NCBI GenBank assembly: GCA_949317995.1
Contig: OX439040.1
Location: 24,361,830-24,425,829, forward strand
Reading direction: 5' to 3'
Length of the DNA stretch: 64,000 nt
Origin: Acholoe squamosa
Taxonomy: Eukaryota; Annelida; Polychaeta; Phyllodocida; Polynoidae
Shown here: positions 50,193-61,042 of the stretch, piece by piece
Position numbering within the stretch: the first letter of the stretch is position 1
Layout of the letters: every line of letters starts with the position of its first letter
The notes under the pieces: model-generated
The model's input: only the letters and a program-made list of their open reading frames with translations
Database searches by the model: none
Told to the model about the DNA's origin: nothing
Position numbers and translations under genes: made by a program

Positions 50193-51349
50193 GAAATGGA
50201 CATGATAATAGATCTTCATCGCCTGATGTACATTTTTATATATACACATATTAGGTATTGTTATAGGTCAATGTCAGTAGATATAGGGACATCTTATGGA
50301 CCAGTATTCGTTGTTAGGAATAGATTGGGTGTACAAGTTTTATTATACCAATGCTATGTACGAAATACATGTGTCGTATTAGTATTTTGAGATAGGTTAG
50401 ATACTACGGAATTTTTTAGAATGTCCTCTGTGTAGTGGGGGCAGTAAAAGAACTGTTAGGCACGGGTACTTTGGAGGGTAGATGTAGCCTGCAGTACAAC
50501 ATCTGGAGTTGGTTAGAGACATCCCGGACGGACGGGAGTCCGATGTGAGCACCAATAAAAAAGGGTCAGCAACCTTCGAACCCGGGTAATCAGGATAGAC
50601 GACGTATAAAGATAGAAAACATGTGTAAGTAGAAGTAGATAGAAACACAAAGTCGGTCATTAAGGGTTTCAAGTCACAAGATAAGTGATAAAATGTACAT
50701 AAAATGTGAAGTGAGCTAATAGATAAAAGAGTGATGTATGTAAACATATAAATGTAAGTCCAGGAATACTTTCTGCAAAGAAATACAAAATTAGAAGAAG
50801 CTTCAGTAGGGAAACATATGAAGTATCAAATAAGAAAAGAAAAAAGGGCTGTCTATGGAAGAACAAGAAAAGAAAAGAAAGTATCCTTGGACCAGAAACA
50901 CATGAAAAAGTGTACGTCGGCGGGTGTATGATGGTGTAAGAGAAATCTCTAATGGATAATAATATGTAATCAGCAGTGTCAACAGTGATAAGACATGTAA
51001 GTGATTTAATGGAGAGGCGAAGAAAAAGGCAGTAAGGCAAGACAGAGTGATGAATGTTTATTGGCAAAAGCAGTCCGAAATGAAATAAATTGGTAGCATG
51101 TTCCACGGGAATTAGGGTGTAAACTGTATTGTTTGAGTCCATAATAAGATTTGAGACAGAGGGCTTGATTGCTCCAGTGAAGAGATGAATGGGGATAAAC
51201 AGAAGAGATTCCATCTGAAAATAAAAGAGATAATTGGTTTAGGACCAGCAAAACTGGAGGGATTAATGATGAATAATAGGAAGAAGAATATTAGATTAAG
51301 AAATAACTACTTTACAAAGTTGAGCAATAAAGGGGAAATAAATATGAGC
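50193..51349. other. Unclassified region with an antisense frame
   Basis: A minus-strand 181-residue hydrophobic frame (51214-50669) begins right after a TTTTATTTTCAG acceptor-like sequence. It has no known domain and the second half is low-complexity Phe/Leu. The rest is non-coding and probably belongs to the Gypsy-type fossil. Confidence 0.3.
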
Positions 51350-52300
51350 TAGTGATGTCATGAGACAACTACATGTCTCTGAGCAGGCGCGTTGAGATAA
51401 CAATGATCCTCAAATAATATATTTGTGAAATTCTGAGTAGGAGACAGAGAGTTCGTTTAGAGGGAGCATGGAGACAGCATTGAAAGTTAGGCACTCATAT
51501 CTGAGCTAACAGTTAACAGCCAGATACCATTAGATCACAGTAGGGAGCAGCCTATACATATTAGGAAACAAAGCATTATATTAGAGGAGACTCGACATGC
51601 ACATTCAGCAATAACACCCTCACCTTTCACCACTGAGGAGATTTAAAAGCCCACCAGACACAATCATTCAGGGCTCTAAACAGCACTGCCTGGGAATGAT
51701 TAGTTTTCAGCCTAGGGACTTCATACAAAATGGAGATAGGAATTAAGAGCAGTGATTAGACCCATCGGACTCCAGGCCTGAGGAAGCCTTTCCCTCTCCA
51801 TGCAGGGAACATCCCTGTGTGGACTAAGGACCCACCCTAAGGTGGGCCTACTATAACAGCTATTCAAACTCTCCATGTGAATACACTGCAATGCCTAATT
51901 AGAAGTTAAAATTGGACTAAGCTTGCCTTCTGCCTTGCCTACTGTATAACATCATGTGAATTTAGGAAATGGGAGTTGTCATTAGGGAGCCTTAATGTGA
52001 GAAGGAAATAGAGATGGTCTTGATAAGACTTTGTCATTAATAGGACATGATCGAATGTTGACCATCTGAGAAGTGCCGGGATATTTGGCAAACTTTTGTA
52101 CTCTTGTTATGCTTGACGTGTTAGTATTCGAGGAGAGGAATCAATAAAAGTCTTCAGTCAGGAGGTATCTCTCACTGGTTTTATTTGAGTAGGACTGCTG
52201 CACAGCTTAATAGGTGTACTGGCCTGAGGTAGTGGCATACTCTACCCTTTATAGGAAGCTAGCTCAAACCCCAGAATATACTTTGTTACATCTATACACA
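51350..52300 (+). other. Possible 3' LTR region of the Gypsy-type fossil
   Basis: The stretch is preceded by a purine-rich run (AAAGGGGAAATAAATA) and contains AATAAAAG at 52143 followed by a short TCTCTCACTGG..CTGCACA region like R-U5. There is no second LTR in the window to confirm limits. Confidence 0.3.
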
Positions 52301-52729
52301 ACAACTAGAAAGTAAGACCAAAACAACCTCAAATTAATAGAGTAAACACACAGTACAATAAAATATTTATGGTCCGATCAATTTTGATAAAAATGTACAG
52401 AAATACAAATTTAACAAAGGGCTTTCATATGGCATATAGCATTATAAAAAAAAACAAAAAAACAAGCATAAATCGACTTTTGTGGACTTTGAAATTTCTC
52501 CACCCCCTAACTGCAGAAGCTAAGTCAGGACTATCAATCCTCATTACGTGATAAGCTTCAGCTCTCATAAATCCCTCCTGGCTAACAAAACTCAGCATCA
52601 ACAGCAAAGTTCACACTTTATATTTCACTCTTTTTATTATCATTTAAACAGTAAGTTGACTCCATTTAGATTACAGATTATGGTCTAGCCTTGATCTACT
52701 TTGAATAATTTACAGGTTCTCAATCGAAA

Positions 52730-53510
52730 TCATTGTCTTTTCTTTACACGAAAAACATTGATAGTAGATGTACTTTTATTGACAGCAGTAGTGCCATCAG
52801 AAGTATTCTCACTTTTAAGAGTTTTTGATAGTGCAGCAACATCCGAGAATTGCTTATTGCTCTTCTTTGATTGGTTTTTGTGATGACAGGATTTTTTGCT
52901 GGTGTTCTTCTGTTTTTTAGGTACAGGACCACGTCTTCCTTTCTCTCCTTTATCGATATAGTCATGAATGATGGGGTAACATTCAGATGAATTAAATGTA
53001 TTACTATCTTGCGGTGGCAACTTTTCAGGTTGTATCATTTTTGGATTTGATGGAGGAGTGGATATGTTTTTCGAATGAGCTTTGGGAGAATCAATCTTTT
53101 TTGTCCTGTCTGGTGGTGGCAACTTTACGGGTTGTATCTTTTTTGGACTTAATAGAGGAGTTGATATGTTTTTCGTATGAGCTTTGGGAGTATCAATCCT
53201 TTTTGTACTGCTTGGTGAGTCCAACATTTCGATCTTTTTATAACCTTTGCTTTCCTTATGCGAATCCGCCGCTGCATCACTGGACAATAGACCTGACTTG
53301 GTTAGGTCTTTACTATGTTCAGCAGGAACCTCACCATTGTTTTTCTGTTTCCATGTACAGTGCTGATCATGAGATGGAGTGGAAGAGTCTAAGTGATCTG
53401 CGGCCATAGCTTTACCGACTCTCACCTCAAGACTGATATTGGCTAGACTGCAACATTTTACATTTTCCGCATTTTGGATGATGCCACCTTCAATGTACAC
53501 GAGTTTTTGT
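52730..53510 (-). CDS. Last coding exon of a two-exon host gene
   Basis: The exon starts after CACATTCCAG (acceptor at 53512-53511) and ends at a stop (52732-52730). It encodes about 259 residues after the split Gly codon: KLVYIEGGIIQNAENVKCCS, then a disordered Ser/Lys/Pro-rich part with two copies of a 33-residue repeat (KRIDTPKAHTKNISTP... and KKIDSPKAHSKNISTP...). A very basic KGEKGRRGPVPKKQKN segment and a Ser-rich C-terminus ending RVKKRQ follow. The phase (one base completing GGA) fits the exon at 63861-63473. Family not recognised; nuclear location is likely from the basic clusters. Confidence 0.6.
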
Positions 53511-53727
53511 CTGGAATGTGAAGAAAAAACTTATTGAGCAAGGTATCAAGTGAGACACAATGTTTTCAAGTGATACCCATTGTTACAAAGGAGCTTTACT
53601 ATCCACAAGACAAAAACCTTATGTGTGGTTTCAAAATGTTTGTGTCTATAATATTTATAAATGTTTGTGTCTACAACGTTATACAAGGCTATGTATCATG
53701 AGTTCAATGCAACTTTTGAGTTTGTTC

Positions 53728-55830
53728 CATTCCCAACCACTTTCATATTTGGTCCACACCAGTGTATAACCTATTGGTATATTTTGGATTTTTTTGGCCC
53801 ATGGGCTCAGGCTAGGTGTACACTTTGAGCAAATGTATAGATTAACCTACTATTAAATTTTATTTTTGTCAAAATGGAGTGAAACATGTCCCAAAATCCA
53901 TGTTTTTCATCTTTTTGTCATTTTCTATGGCATAGAAAACAAGAAAACATTCAATATATGTATCTTATTTTGTGTTAATTTTTTCGTCTTTCCCTCTGGC
54001 AATTATTTCCCCCATAGGCACGCTGTTATAAGCAATCTGGTTAACATGATACAGCTTGGTATGTGAAAATTGGAATATCCTGTTCCCAACCACTTTTCAG
54101 AAAAACCTTAAAGATTGAATAATTCCCCCTGTATCTTCTATAAGGCCTAAAAAAAAAGAAGTTGTGTTCAGGTATCCCGACCTACCCTATTTTTTTTGGC
54201 CCGACCCTAAGTTTTTTTAGATTTTTTTTTTAGAAATTTTTGGTAAATATGACCCAAAATTAAAGAAAAATGTAAAAAATGTCAATATAATATTATAGGC
54301 ATGTTTGGTATCAAATTAAAGCCCACGGCCTCACGAATGCTACTAAGATTAAATAACCATCATCTTTATAGTGTTGTTCATTTTTAATTTGGTGAATAAA
54401 AATTAAACATGATTTGGTTAATATGTTTTGGACAGTTTTCGGGATCCAGGAACTTTAAAAAAAAAAAAAAAAAAAAAAATCCGACCTACCTACCCTAATC
54501 TTTTTGAGCATGTTACCTGAACACAAGAATTTTTTTTGTTAGGCCTAACGAGACATCTAGAGCTACAGAAGTAATACTCTGTGTGAATTCATGTGTTTCT
54601 GTCAGGGGGACTACATCCTTCTCACCTGTCTGACTGCTTATCCTTTCTCAGGGGCTACCAAACTTACCAGGGTGCTCATGTCCTGTTCCCAACCACTAAA
54701 AATAAAACAACCCATCGCTGGCATAATTTTCATATTTAATTTTTTCATTATATGGATCATATTAGCCCATAGACATCCTGTTTAAAAATGGAACATAGTA
54801 GGGGGTTGCCCTGACACTATGAATGTATTAAGCCATTCTAAGACAGGTTTTGGTAGTGGTGCAGATGTGTCTTGTTCCCAACCACTTTTTTGTTTGTGAT
54901 ATTATTCAGTTTTAACACTCATGGAACCCACTCAAAAAGACCTATTCAATTCTTCTCCCATCTACCCATAACATGGAATTATCTCAATATGATGAATAAT
55001 ATATGCTGGTCACAGTTTTTATTGTCCAATTCCCAACCACTTTGTCCCGTTCCCAACCACTTGATGTCCTGTTCCCAACCACATATTTTTCAATGCAACA
55101 TTATTCAGGTGTACAACTCTGGAAACCCACTCAAAAGCACATGCTACCTCCTCTCTCTCCTCCCACCCAATCATTCCATAAACTTATATCAATATGATGA
55201 ACAATAGGCTGTTGCAGTAATAACTATGTCCTGTTCCCAACCACTTGTTGTCTTGTTCCTAACCTCTTGTTTTCCAATGCAATATTATTTAGTTCTATTA
55301 CTTGCGGAACCCACTCAAAAGTACATATTCCCTCCCCTATGTGCTCCAATCCACTCATTTCACAAAATGTTCTATGATGATGAATAATATCCTGGGCACA
55401 GTACTGATTATGTCCTGTTCCCAACCACTTGATGTCCCGTTCCCAACCACCTATTTTTCCAATAAGGCATCATTATGTAATACCACTCATGAAACTCATG
55501 CAAAAGCACCCCAGTCCCTTGCCCCTGCCCTCCCACCAACTCATTACATAGAATTATCCCATTACAATGAATAATATCCTGGTCACTTTAATGAATGTCC
55601 TGTTCCCAAACACTTGTTGTCCTGTTCCCAACCACTTCCTGTCACACTTTACAATGCTACCACTATTGAAACTCTCTTATAATCACTCAGCTCATTCTAC
55701 CCCACCTTCCACCATCTGTTAGCAAAGAAACATCTCAACATAATTGATTAGACCTCAGATTTTGGGTGTTTTCCATTTTTGTCCTGTTCCCAACCACTTT
55801 TTGTCCTGTTCCCAACTACATAAATATCAA
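53728..55830. repeat. Diverged tandem repeat built around GTCCTGTTCCCAACCACTT
   Basis: The 19-base motif or close variants occur more than twelve times (for example near 53728, 54082, 54680, 54873, 55027, 55045, 55068, 55230, 55412, 55430, 55600, 55618, 55782 and 55805), once more in reverse at 56158. From 54873 to 55780 the motifs sit in five diverged units of about 180-190 bp that also share CCCACTCAAAAGCACAT and AATATGATGAATAATAT. Confidence 0.7.
54143..54546. mobile_element. MITE, about 404 bp, AGGCCTAA ends
   Basis: The left end AGGCCTAAAAAAAAAGAAGT..GTGTTCAGGTA matches the reverse complement of the right end (AGGCCTAACAAAAAAAATTC..GTGTTCAGGTA) over about 35 bases. A run of 24 A lies inside. 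There is no coding frame. Confidence 0.65.
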
Positions 55831-56811
55831 TCAGCTTTCCTCATATCAAGCAAATAGATTTCTGAATTTGCCCAAGATTCCAAATAGATCTTGAAGGGGA
55901 CGGACCTGTGTCATATATAAAACTGAAAATAGCATGCCATACCCATCTGATCAACTGCAACAAAGTGGCAAAGTTTGGAAATATTTTCTTTAAAAAAATA
56001 GCAAAAAATGAATATTGGGGGACTCAGGGCCCTTAATCTTCACAAAGATAAGGGGAATTGCTATAACCTTTTCAAAATATGCATCCATTGGCTCAATTTA
56101 GCATAGAGACATTTTGTGTGAGGGAAAAAATATATTATTCCTCTTGGCATAAAGAAAAAGTGGTTGGGAACAGGACAAGTCTTTACATACTAGGTTAGCA
56201 TGGTTGCCATAGTAACCAAGTTCATATTTAAGAAGAATCAAGTATGCAGTGTTATACACCCATACCTGTAGTTTCCCTATACAAAAGGATTTAACCATAA
56301 TCCAAATTTAGTTCTGCCACCCTCTGGACCCCCTTTGCCCTAAAAGTTGCATTAAACTCATGATACAGAGCCACAACGTTTCTATAGGGTCAAGATACAA
56401 TCGTTTCTGTCCAGAATGTTTATAAATATTTCTACATGGTTCAGTAAAAAACATTTATGTACATACTATATTGAAACATTAGAAAAACATTGTATAGATC
56501 TAGCAGAGATGTCAGTTCGATATTTGGCGAAACTCTGAAAATTATTTTTGGGCACTTCAAAAGTGGGGTTATACCCTAATCAGAGTGACAAATACCTTCA
56601 AAATTAATCACTTAGGGTTTGGTGTATCTTTAAGGATTATCAGAATTATAAAATATTCATTTTAAATTTTTTTTCTTATTATTTCTGTAGTAAAATATCA
56701 CCTTTGAAACTCTGAAATCAGAGAAAATCTGAAACTCTGACATCTCTGATCTAGTCTAAATTTTATTTGACGTAAATAAATATGGGTCTAAAACATATTC
56801 TATGTACATAC

Positions 56812-57690
56812 CCTCTTAGGGGGGCTAGCACGGATAATTTCAACATGGGTACCAATTCAAAGATCATTCATAAAATCGTGGGACCCAGCAGAAAATCGCG
56901 GTGCCCTGATTGGTCAATTGGTGGTCATGTGACTTGCTACAGTGTTTCCAAAAACTTATTATTGATGCAGGCCAATGTGGCTTGCGTCTTGGCATCCTAT
57001 GCAGGCCATTTCCTGCTCACGCAGGCCATATTGATATCAATATCCTAAAGTACCTATCATAACTTCATAATAACTTAATAGAAATATAAAAAAAAAAGAA
57101 GAAAAAATGGCCCTATCTTTGGTTCTAATGGTCAGATTTGAAAAGTTCATTCACCATTAGAAAGCTGAGATGATGCCAGGTCATTTTGGCCTGCATCTCA
57201 AGGCCCTATGCCGACCATTAAGATTCTACGCTGGCAAAAGCTGGCATGCCGGCGTCATTTCGGCAACACTGTTGCTAGACCCCCTTTAAAGGGGGCTAGC
57301 ATGGCAAATTACAATATGGGTACCAACCAAAAGACTGTTGACAAACTCACGGGAACTAGCTGAAATATTGCAATGCCCTCATTGGTCAATGGGTGATCAT
57401 GTGACTTGCTAACGCGGGTATATCTTAGCGGTGCTAGGCCCCCTTTAAAGTGGGGCTAGCACGGCGAATGCACGCCACATTAAAAGTTCACATGACCACC
57501 CACTGACCAATCAGATCGTTGCAAAATTTCCGCTTGGTCCCATGGATTTGTGCATGATCTTTTGAACTGGTACCCATGTTGAAGTTTGCCATGCTAGCCC
57601 CACTTTAAAAGGCATGGCAAATTTAAACATGGGTACCGGTTCAAAGATCATTCATAAATTCGCAGGACCCAGCAGATAAATTGCGGGAAC
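56812..57690. mobile_element. Cluster of four related GGGGCTAGCA MITE copies
   Basis: Copies start near 56812 (+), 57281 (+), 57440-57610 (-) and 57612 (+). They share TTTAAAGTGGGGCTAGCA, CATGGGTACC, TTCAAAGATCAT and a TGGTCATGTGACTTGCT segment. The 57440-57610 copy has full terminal inverted repeats (GGGGCTAGCA / TGCTAGCCCC, TTTAAAG ends). This clustering suggests repeated insertion into or duplication of itself. Confidence 0.65.
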
Positions 57691-57707
57691 TAGTGAAGAA
57701 GACAGGG

Positions 57708-58054
57708 CAGAGGCGTAGGAAGCAAATCTTCATTGGGGGGGGCCTGGCGAGGGCACCATAACGACCACCTTGAATTGTCGGCTGATGCAGGATGGCGTCT
57801 ATAATGAGTATATAGAATTCATATAGAAAAGTAATTTTTGGTAAATTTTGGATCTGACTTTAGGCTCAGACCCCCATTTTCCCTCTGACATCACCATAAT
57901 AATCTAATTTGAGATGTAAAGTTTTAGCTTCTTTTCCATTGTGTTTATGAGTTCTTGGAAAATATTGGGGGGGGCCCAGACATACTCAGGCCCCACCTCC
58001 TTTATGATTGGGGGGGCCCAGGCCCCCCTGGCCCCCCCTTTTCCTACGCCCCTG
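57708..58054. mobile_element. TIR element with CAGRGGCGTAGGAA ends
   Basis: The left end CAGAGGCGTAGGAAGC and the right end TTCCTACGCCCCTG are inverted repeats. CAGGG is repeated at 57703-57707 and 58055-58059 and may be the target duplication. Long G and C runs lie just inside both ends. This end sequence is common among short hAT-like non-autonomous elements, but the superfamily is not certain. Confidence 0.65.
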
Positions 58055-58227
58055 CAGGGCGGTGTAGCGATCCCCTGTAGCAAACCCTTTACTTTACTCT
58101 AACGCTAACCCTAAACCCTATGTGTCAAAAATTACGCACTGGGATTGCCGGCCTGTCTCCTTCACTCTAACCAAATTGCGACACCCGTGTCACATGCAAA
58201 TTCTGGTCAGTGAGAAATCCATGTATT

Positions 58228-58532
58228 CATGACGCCAGTCAGAGAGTTTAAGCAGGGACAGAGAGGTTTAAGCTGAGACGGTTTAAGCAGAGACAGAGTC
58301 CTATCTTTACCCATTTCATGATTCTACGGTGTAGGGACAGTATCACTAGGGTTAGGGCTAACATTCAAATTCTATAAGAAGAGAGGGATGTTATCATGGT
58401 TTTAATGGTTTTCAATGAATTATTTGTTTTCAATGATGTGTCAGACAGAGATAGGGGGCCTACAATGCGTCCCTACTTCAACCATGTCTCAGCTTAAACC
58501 GTCCCTGCTTAAACTCTCCGACTCGCGTCATG
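58228..58532. mobile_element. MITE, 305 bp, CATGACGC ends with 45-bp inverted repeats
   Basis: The left arm CATGACGCCAGTCAGAGAGT..AAGCAGGGAC..GTTTAAGCTGAGAC matches the right arm in reverse complement. No coding frame. Confidence 0.65.
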
Positions 58533-59244
58533 GAATACTCGAGAAATCTGGTCACTCATTCTCCTAACAGAATCCTTAAGCTAGAATCCAATGCCAACAG
58601 ATACAGTTATCTGCTTGAAGAGTGATGCGTCTAGAACTAGCCTCGAAACAAAACATTTTCATTTTTTGAGGAGAAAGAACCATGATAACATCCTCCAAGA
58701 TCTAATTGAATTTGAAAGCACAACAACGCTAAGGATACTGCCCCTATTCGTAGAACTAGGATTTGTATGCCAGACCCCCTTTAGCTTAATTAAGGGACGA
58801 GTCATTTATTGCTAGTGGGGGGGGGGGGCTTGTTAGATAAAAAGAGGCCCTTGGTGGGGGGCAAAATCCAACAAGGTATCTACTGTTATTTCTACATGGT
58901 GGGCCTAATTTGTAGTGCTGAAAACACTGTGGAGCTAGGATGTGCATATAGTGTATGGTATGGTCATGAGCCATTATTGAACAATGTCAGATAAACGTAT
59001 AGTGTTCGTAGATGGGTTCCATTTAAATTCCCATAATTTTGATACCAAATAACCCATGGTTTGATCAATTTTAAGGGGGGGTGTTGTTGGTATTAGACAA
59101 CGTATTTCAGATAATGATATTATTGGTCTGGACGAAAAGCCAAGATTTGTTTACAGGGGGCTCCACCATGCAACCTAGGCAGACATACTTTGGAGGTGAA
59201 TAACAAAGCACTGCACAGCATTGGCAGGCTATGGAGAGAAAGAT

Positions 59245-59358
59245 CCCAGTCAACAAAAAAACGTTATTTGACGTCAAAAAAACGTTTTTAACGTTTTGAT
59301 GATTAGGAGCCATAGGGAAACGTTTTGAAACGTTTTACAACGTTTTTTGTTGACTGGG
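59245..59358. mobile_element. 114-bp MITE with CCCAGTCAACAAAAAA ends
   Basis: The ends CCCAGTCAACAAAAAAACGT and ACGTTTTTTGTTGACTGGG are inverted repeats, with AT on both sides as possible duplication. AACGTTTT motifs recur six times inside. Confidence 0.75.
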
Positions 59359-59770
59359 ATGGCTGCAGAAAATTGCCGTTTGGCCGATTAATATTTAACC
59401 AAAAATTTGATTCTTGTGGCGAGTGATCTAGAGACTATGATGGATATTGTGTGTGAATAAAAGATAGTTTTGCCAAGTAGATTTTGAAAGGATGAATTTT
59501 GAAATCATTACTCCACTGCACCTCTCTTCCACTCATCAGTCAAGATCCATACCCAAAGTTTAATGGTTTCATAATGGCACTTCTCTTGAGAATACATTCA
59601 CTAAACTTTCAGCGAATCACCAACATATGATAAAAAACGCTTTTGTGAAGTATTAAAAATCGTCATTTTTGTTAGTGTTGAATACTAGTGTAGCACCTTC
59701 TCTATGGCTGGCCTGCGGGAGCATTCACCTCCTTTAAATGGTGGACTTCTCAGTTACAACGGGATGCATA

Positions 59771-60655
59771 CCGTAAAATGGGGATACTTTGTCCCTTAAG
59801 GGGTAACATTAGCCCAGTCACAGAAAAATGTTGTTTTGATCTCGCTATTACAATTAAGGATATTTTTCATATCTAGGTCACTTTTATCAAAAAGCCTATC
59901 ATCTAAGCTACAATTTTAGCCTAAATAGAATTTTGAAAGTGATAATTATTATTAGATATAAGGCAATGAGTAGAGGCTAAAATTTTCACTGATTTTTGGT
60001 GTGTCCGGAAATTGCGTCTGGATCAACCAATAATATTCAAGAATGAGTCTGTTGGTTTAAACCAACAATTAATCAACCCAAAGGCATCTCAAACCAATTG
60101 TACTATATTCATTTAGCCCAAGAAGGATTTTATTATTTCACATTTTCTGTAAAATTATAATTTCTCTAAAAAAATTGGGGTTACTTTGGCCCTTGGGGGT
60201 AATTTTGGCCCGCCACTACTAAATGCCTGTCATTATAGTTAAAATAGTCATATTTTTCACAATTTTTGTTACATGACATAATTTAGACTGTATTCATGAG
60301 TTTTGTTCACCCTTAATGAAAAATACCTGAATAAGACACTTTCTAAGAATGCTCTTTATATTGACAAAGTTTTTAGGGGTAACTTTGACCCAATATTTGG
60401 TTGTGAAAAAATAAGAAAAATACTACCATAGGAAATCCCTTGCGGGCCAATGTTGCCCCGAAGTAAGGGTAACTTTGCCCCAACCTATTTCGATGTAAAT
60501 CTAGTTGGACACAAAATTTTAGAATTACACATACATCTGAAAGATACTGACTAAAACTCAATCTAACAATAGTTACTTCTGCAATACTTGCACTCCTATC
60601 ATGCTAATTTTTCGGAAATATCCAAAAAGTGGGCCAAAATATCCCCGTTTTGCGG
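59771..60655. mobile_element. Mariner-type non-autonomous element, 885 bp
   Basis: The ends CCGTAAAATGGGGATACTTTG and CAAAATATCCCCGTTTTGCGG are inverted repeats flanked by TA on both sides (59769-59770 and 60656-60657). Internal GGGGTAACTTTGRCCC motifs recur in both halves. No transposase frame remains. TA duplication suggests the Tc1/mariner group. Confidence 0.65.
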
Positions 60656-60895
60656 TACAACTCTTACATCACTTAGAGTGGTTTTCGTCCGTACGAATGG
60701 GCTAATTGTCACAATGACAGTGACGATGGGCGATAATAGGGTATCTTGACACTTCCGAGCGATCATTTTCAAAATATTAGTCATTTTTACTGACCACATT
60801 CAACCAGGTGGATCTATAGCGCTAATACATGTTAGATTGTTGTGTAGAAATACTCCATATTTGATAGTTTTTGAAAAATAAATAAGCAAAATTTT

Positions 60896-61042
60896 AATGT
60901 CCATGACCAGGGAATAAATTTGCATCGTATTCACCGAGGTGAGGCTATCCGTATTCAACATGCCTTATAGGCGGAGTTGAATGCAGACAGGCTCACCAAG
61001 GTGAAAACGATGCAAATTTATTCCCTGGAATGGACATTTGCA
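60896..61042. repeat. 147-bp long imperfect hairpin
   Basis: The arms starting AATGTCCATGACCAGGGAAT and ending ATTCCCTGGAATGGACATTTGC pair over about 60 bases each with few mismatches and a small loop around CTTATAGG. It may be a foldback MITE. Confidence 0.65.

Larger units (their letters stand above)
38960..52300 (+). mobile_element. Gypsy-type LTR element with envelope-like region, 5' end missing
   Basis: Pol (reverse transcriptase, RNase H, integrase), an envelope-like region and a long accessory region lie on the plus strand. Gag, protease and the 5' LTR are absent; the element begins abruptly inside RT next to Helitron sequence. A stretch at about 51350-52300 with AATAAA at 52143-52148 may be the 3' LTR, but its limits are unsure. 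A SINE has inserted at 49626-50181. The element is broken in many places (roughly ten) and is older than the Polinton element. Confidence 0.6.

Noticed and set aside
50669-51214. Minus-strand hydrophobic 181-residue frame after an acceptor-like CAG
   Set aside because: Low-complexity Phe/Leu composition in the second half and no partner exon; kept only as a remark in the region entry.
54450-54480. Poly-A tail of a retroposed gene
   Set aside because: The A run lies inside a terminal-inverted-repeat element and is not followed by a target duplication.
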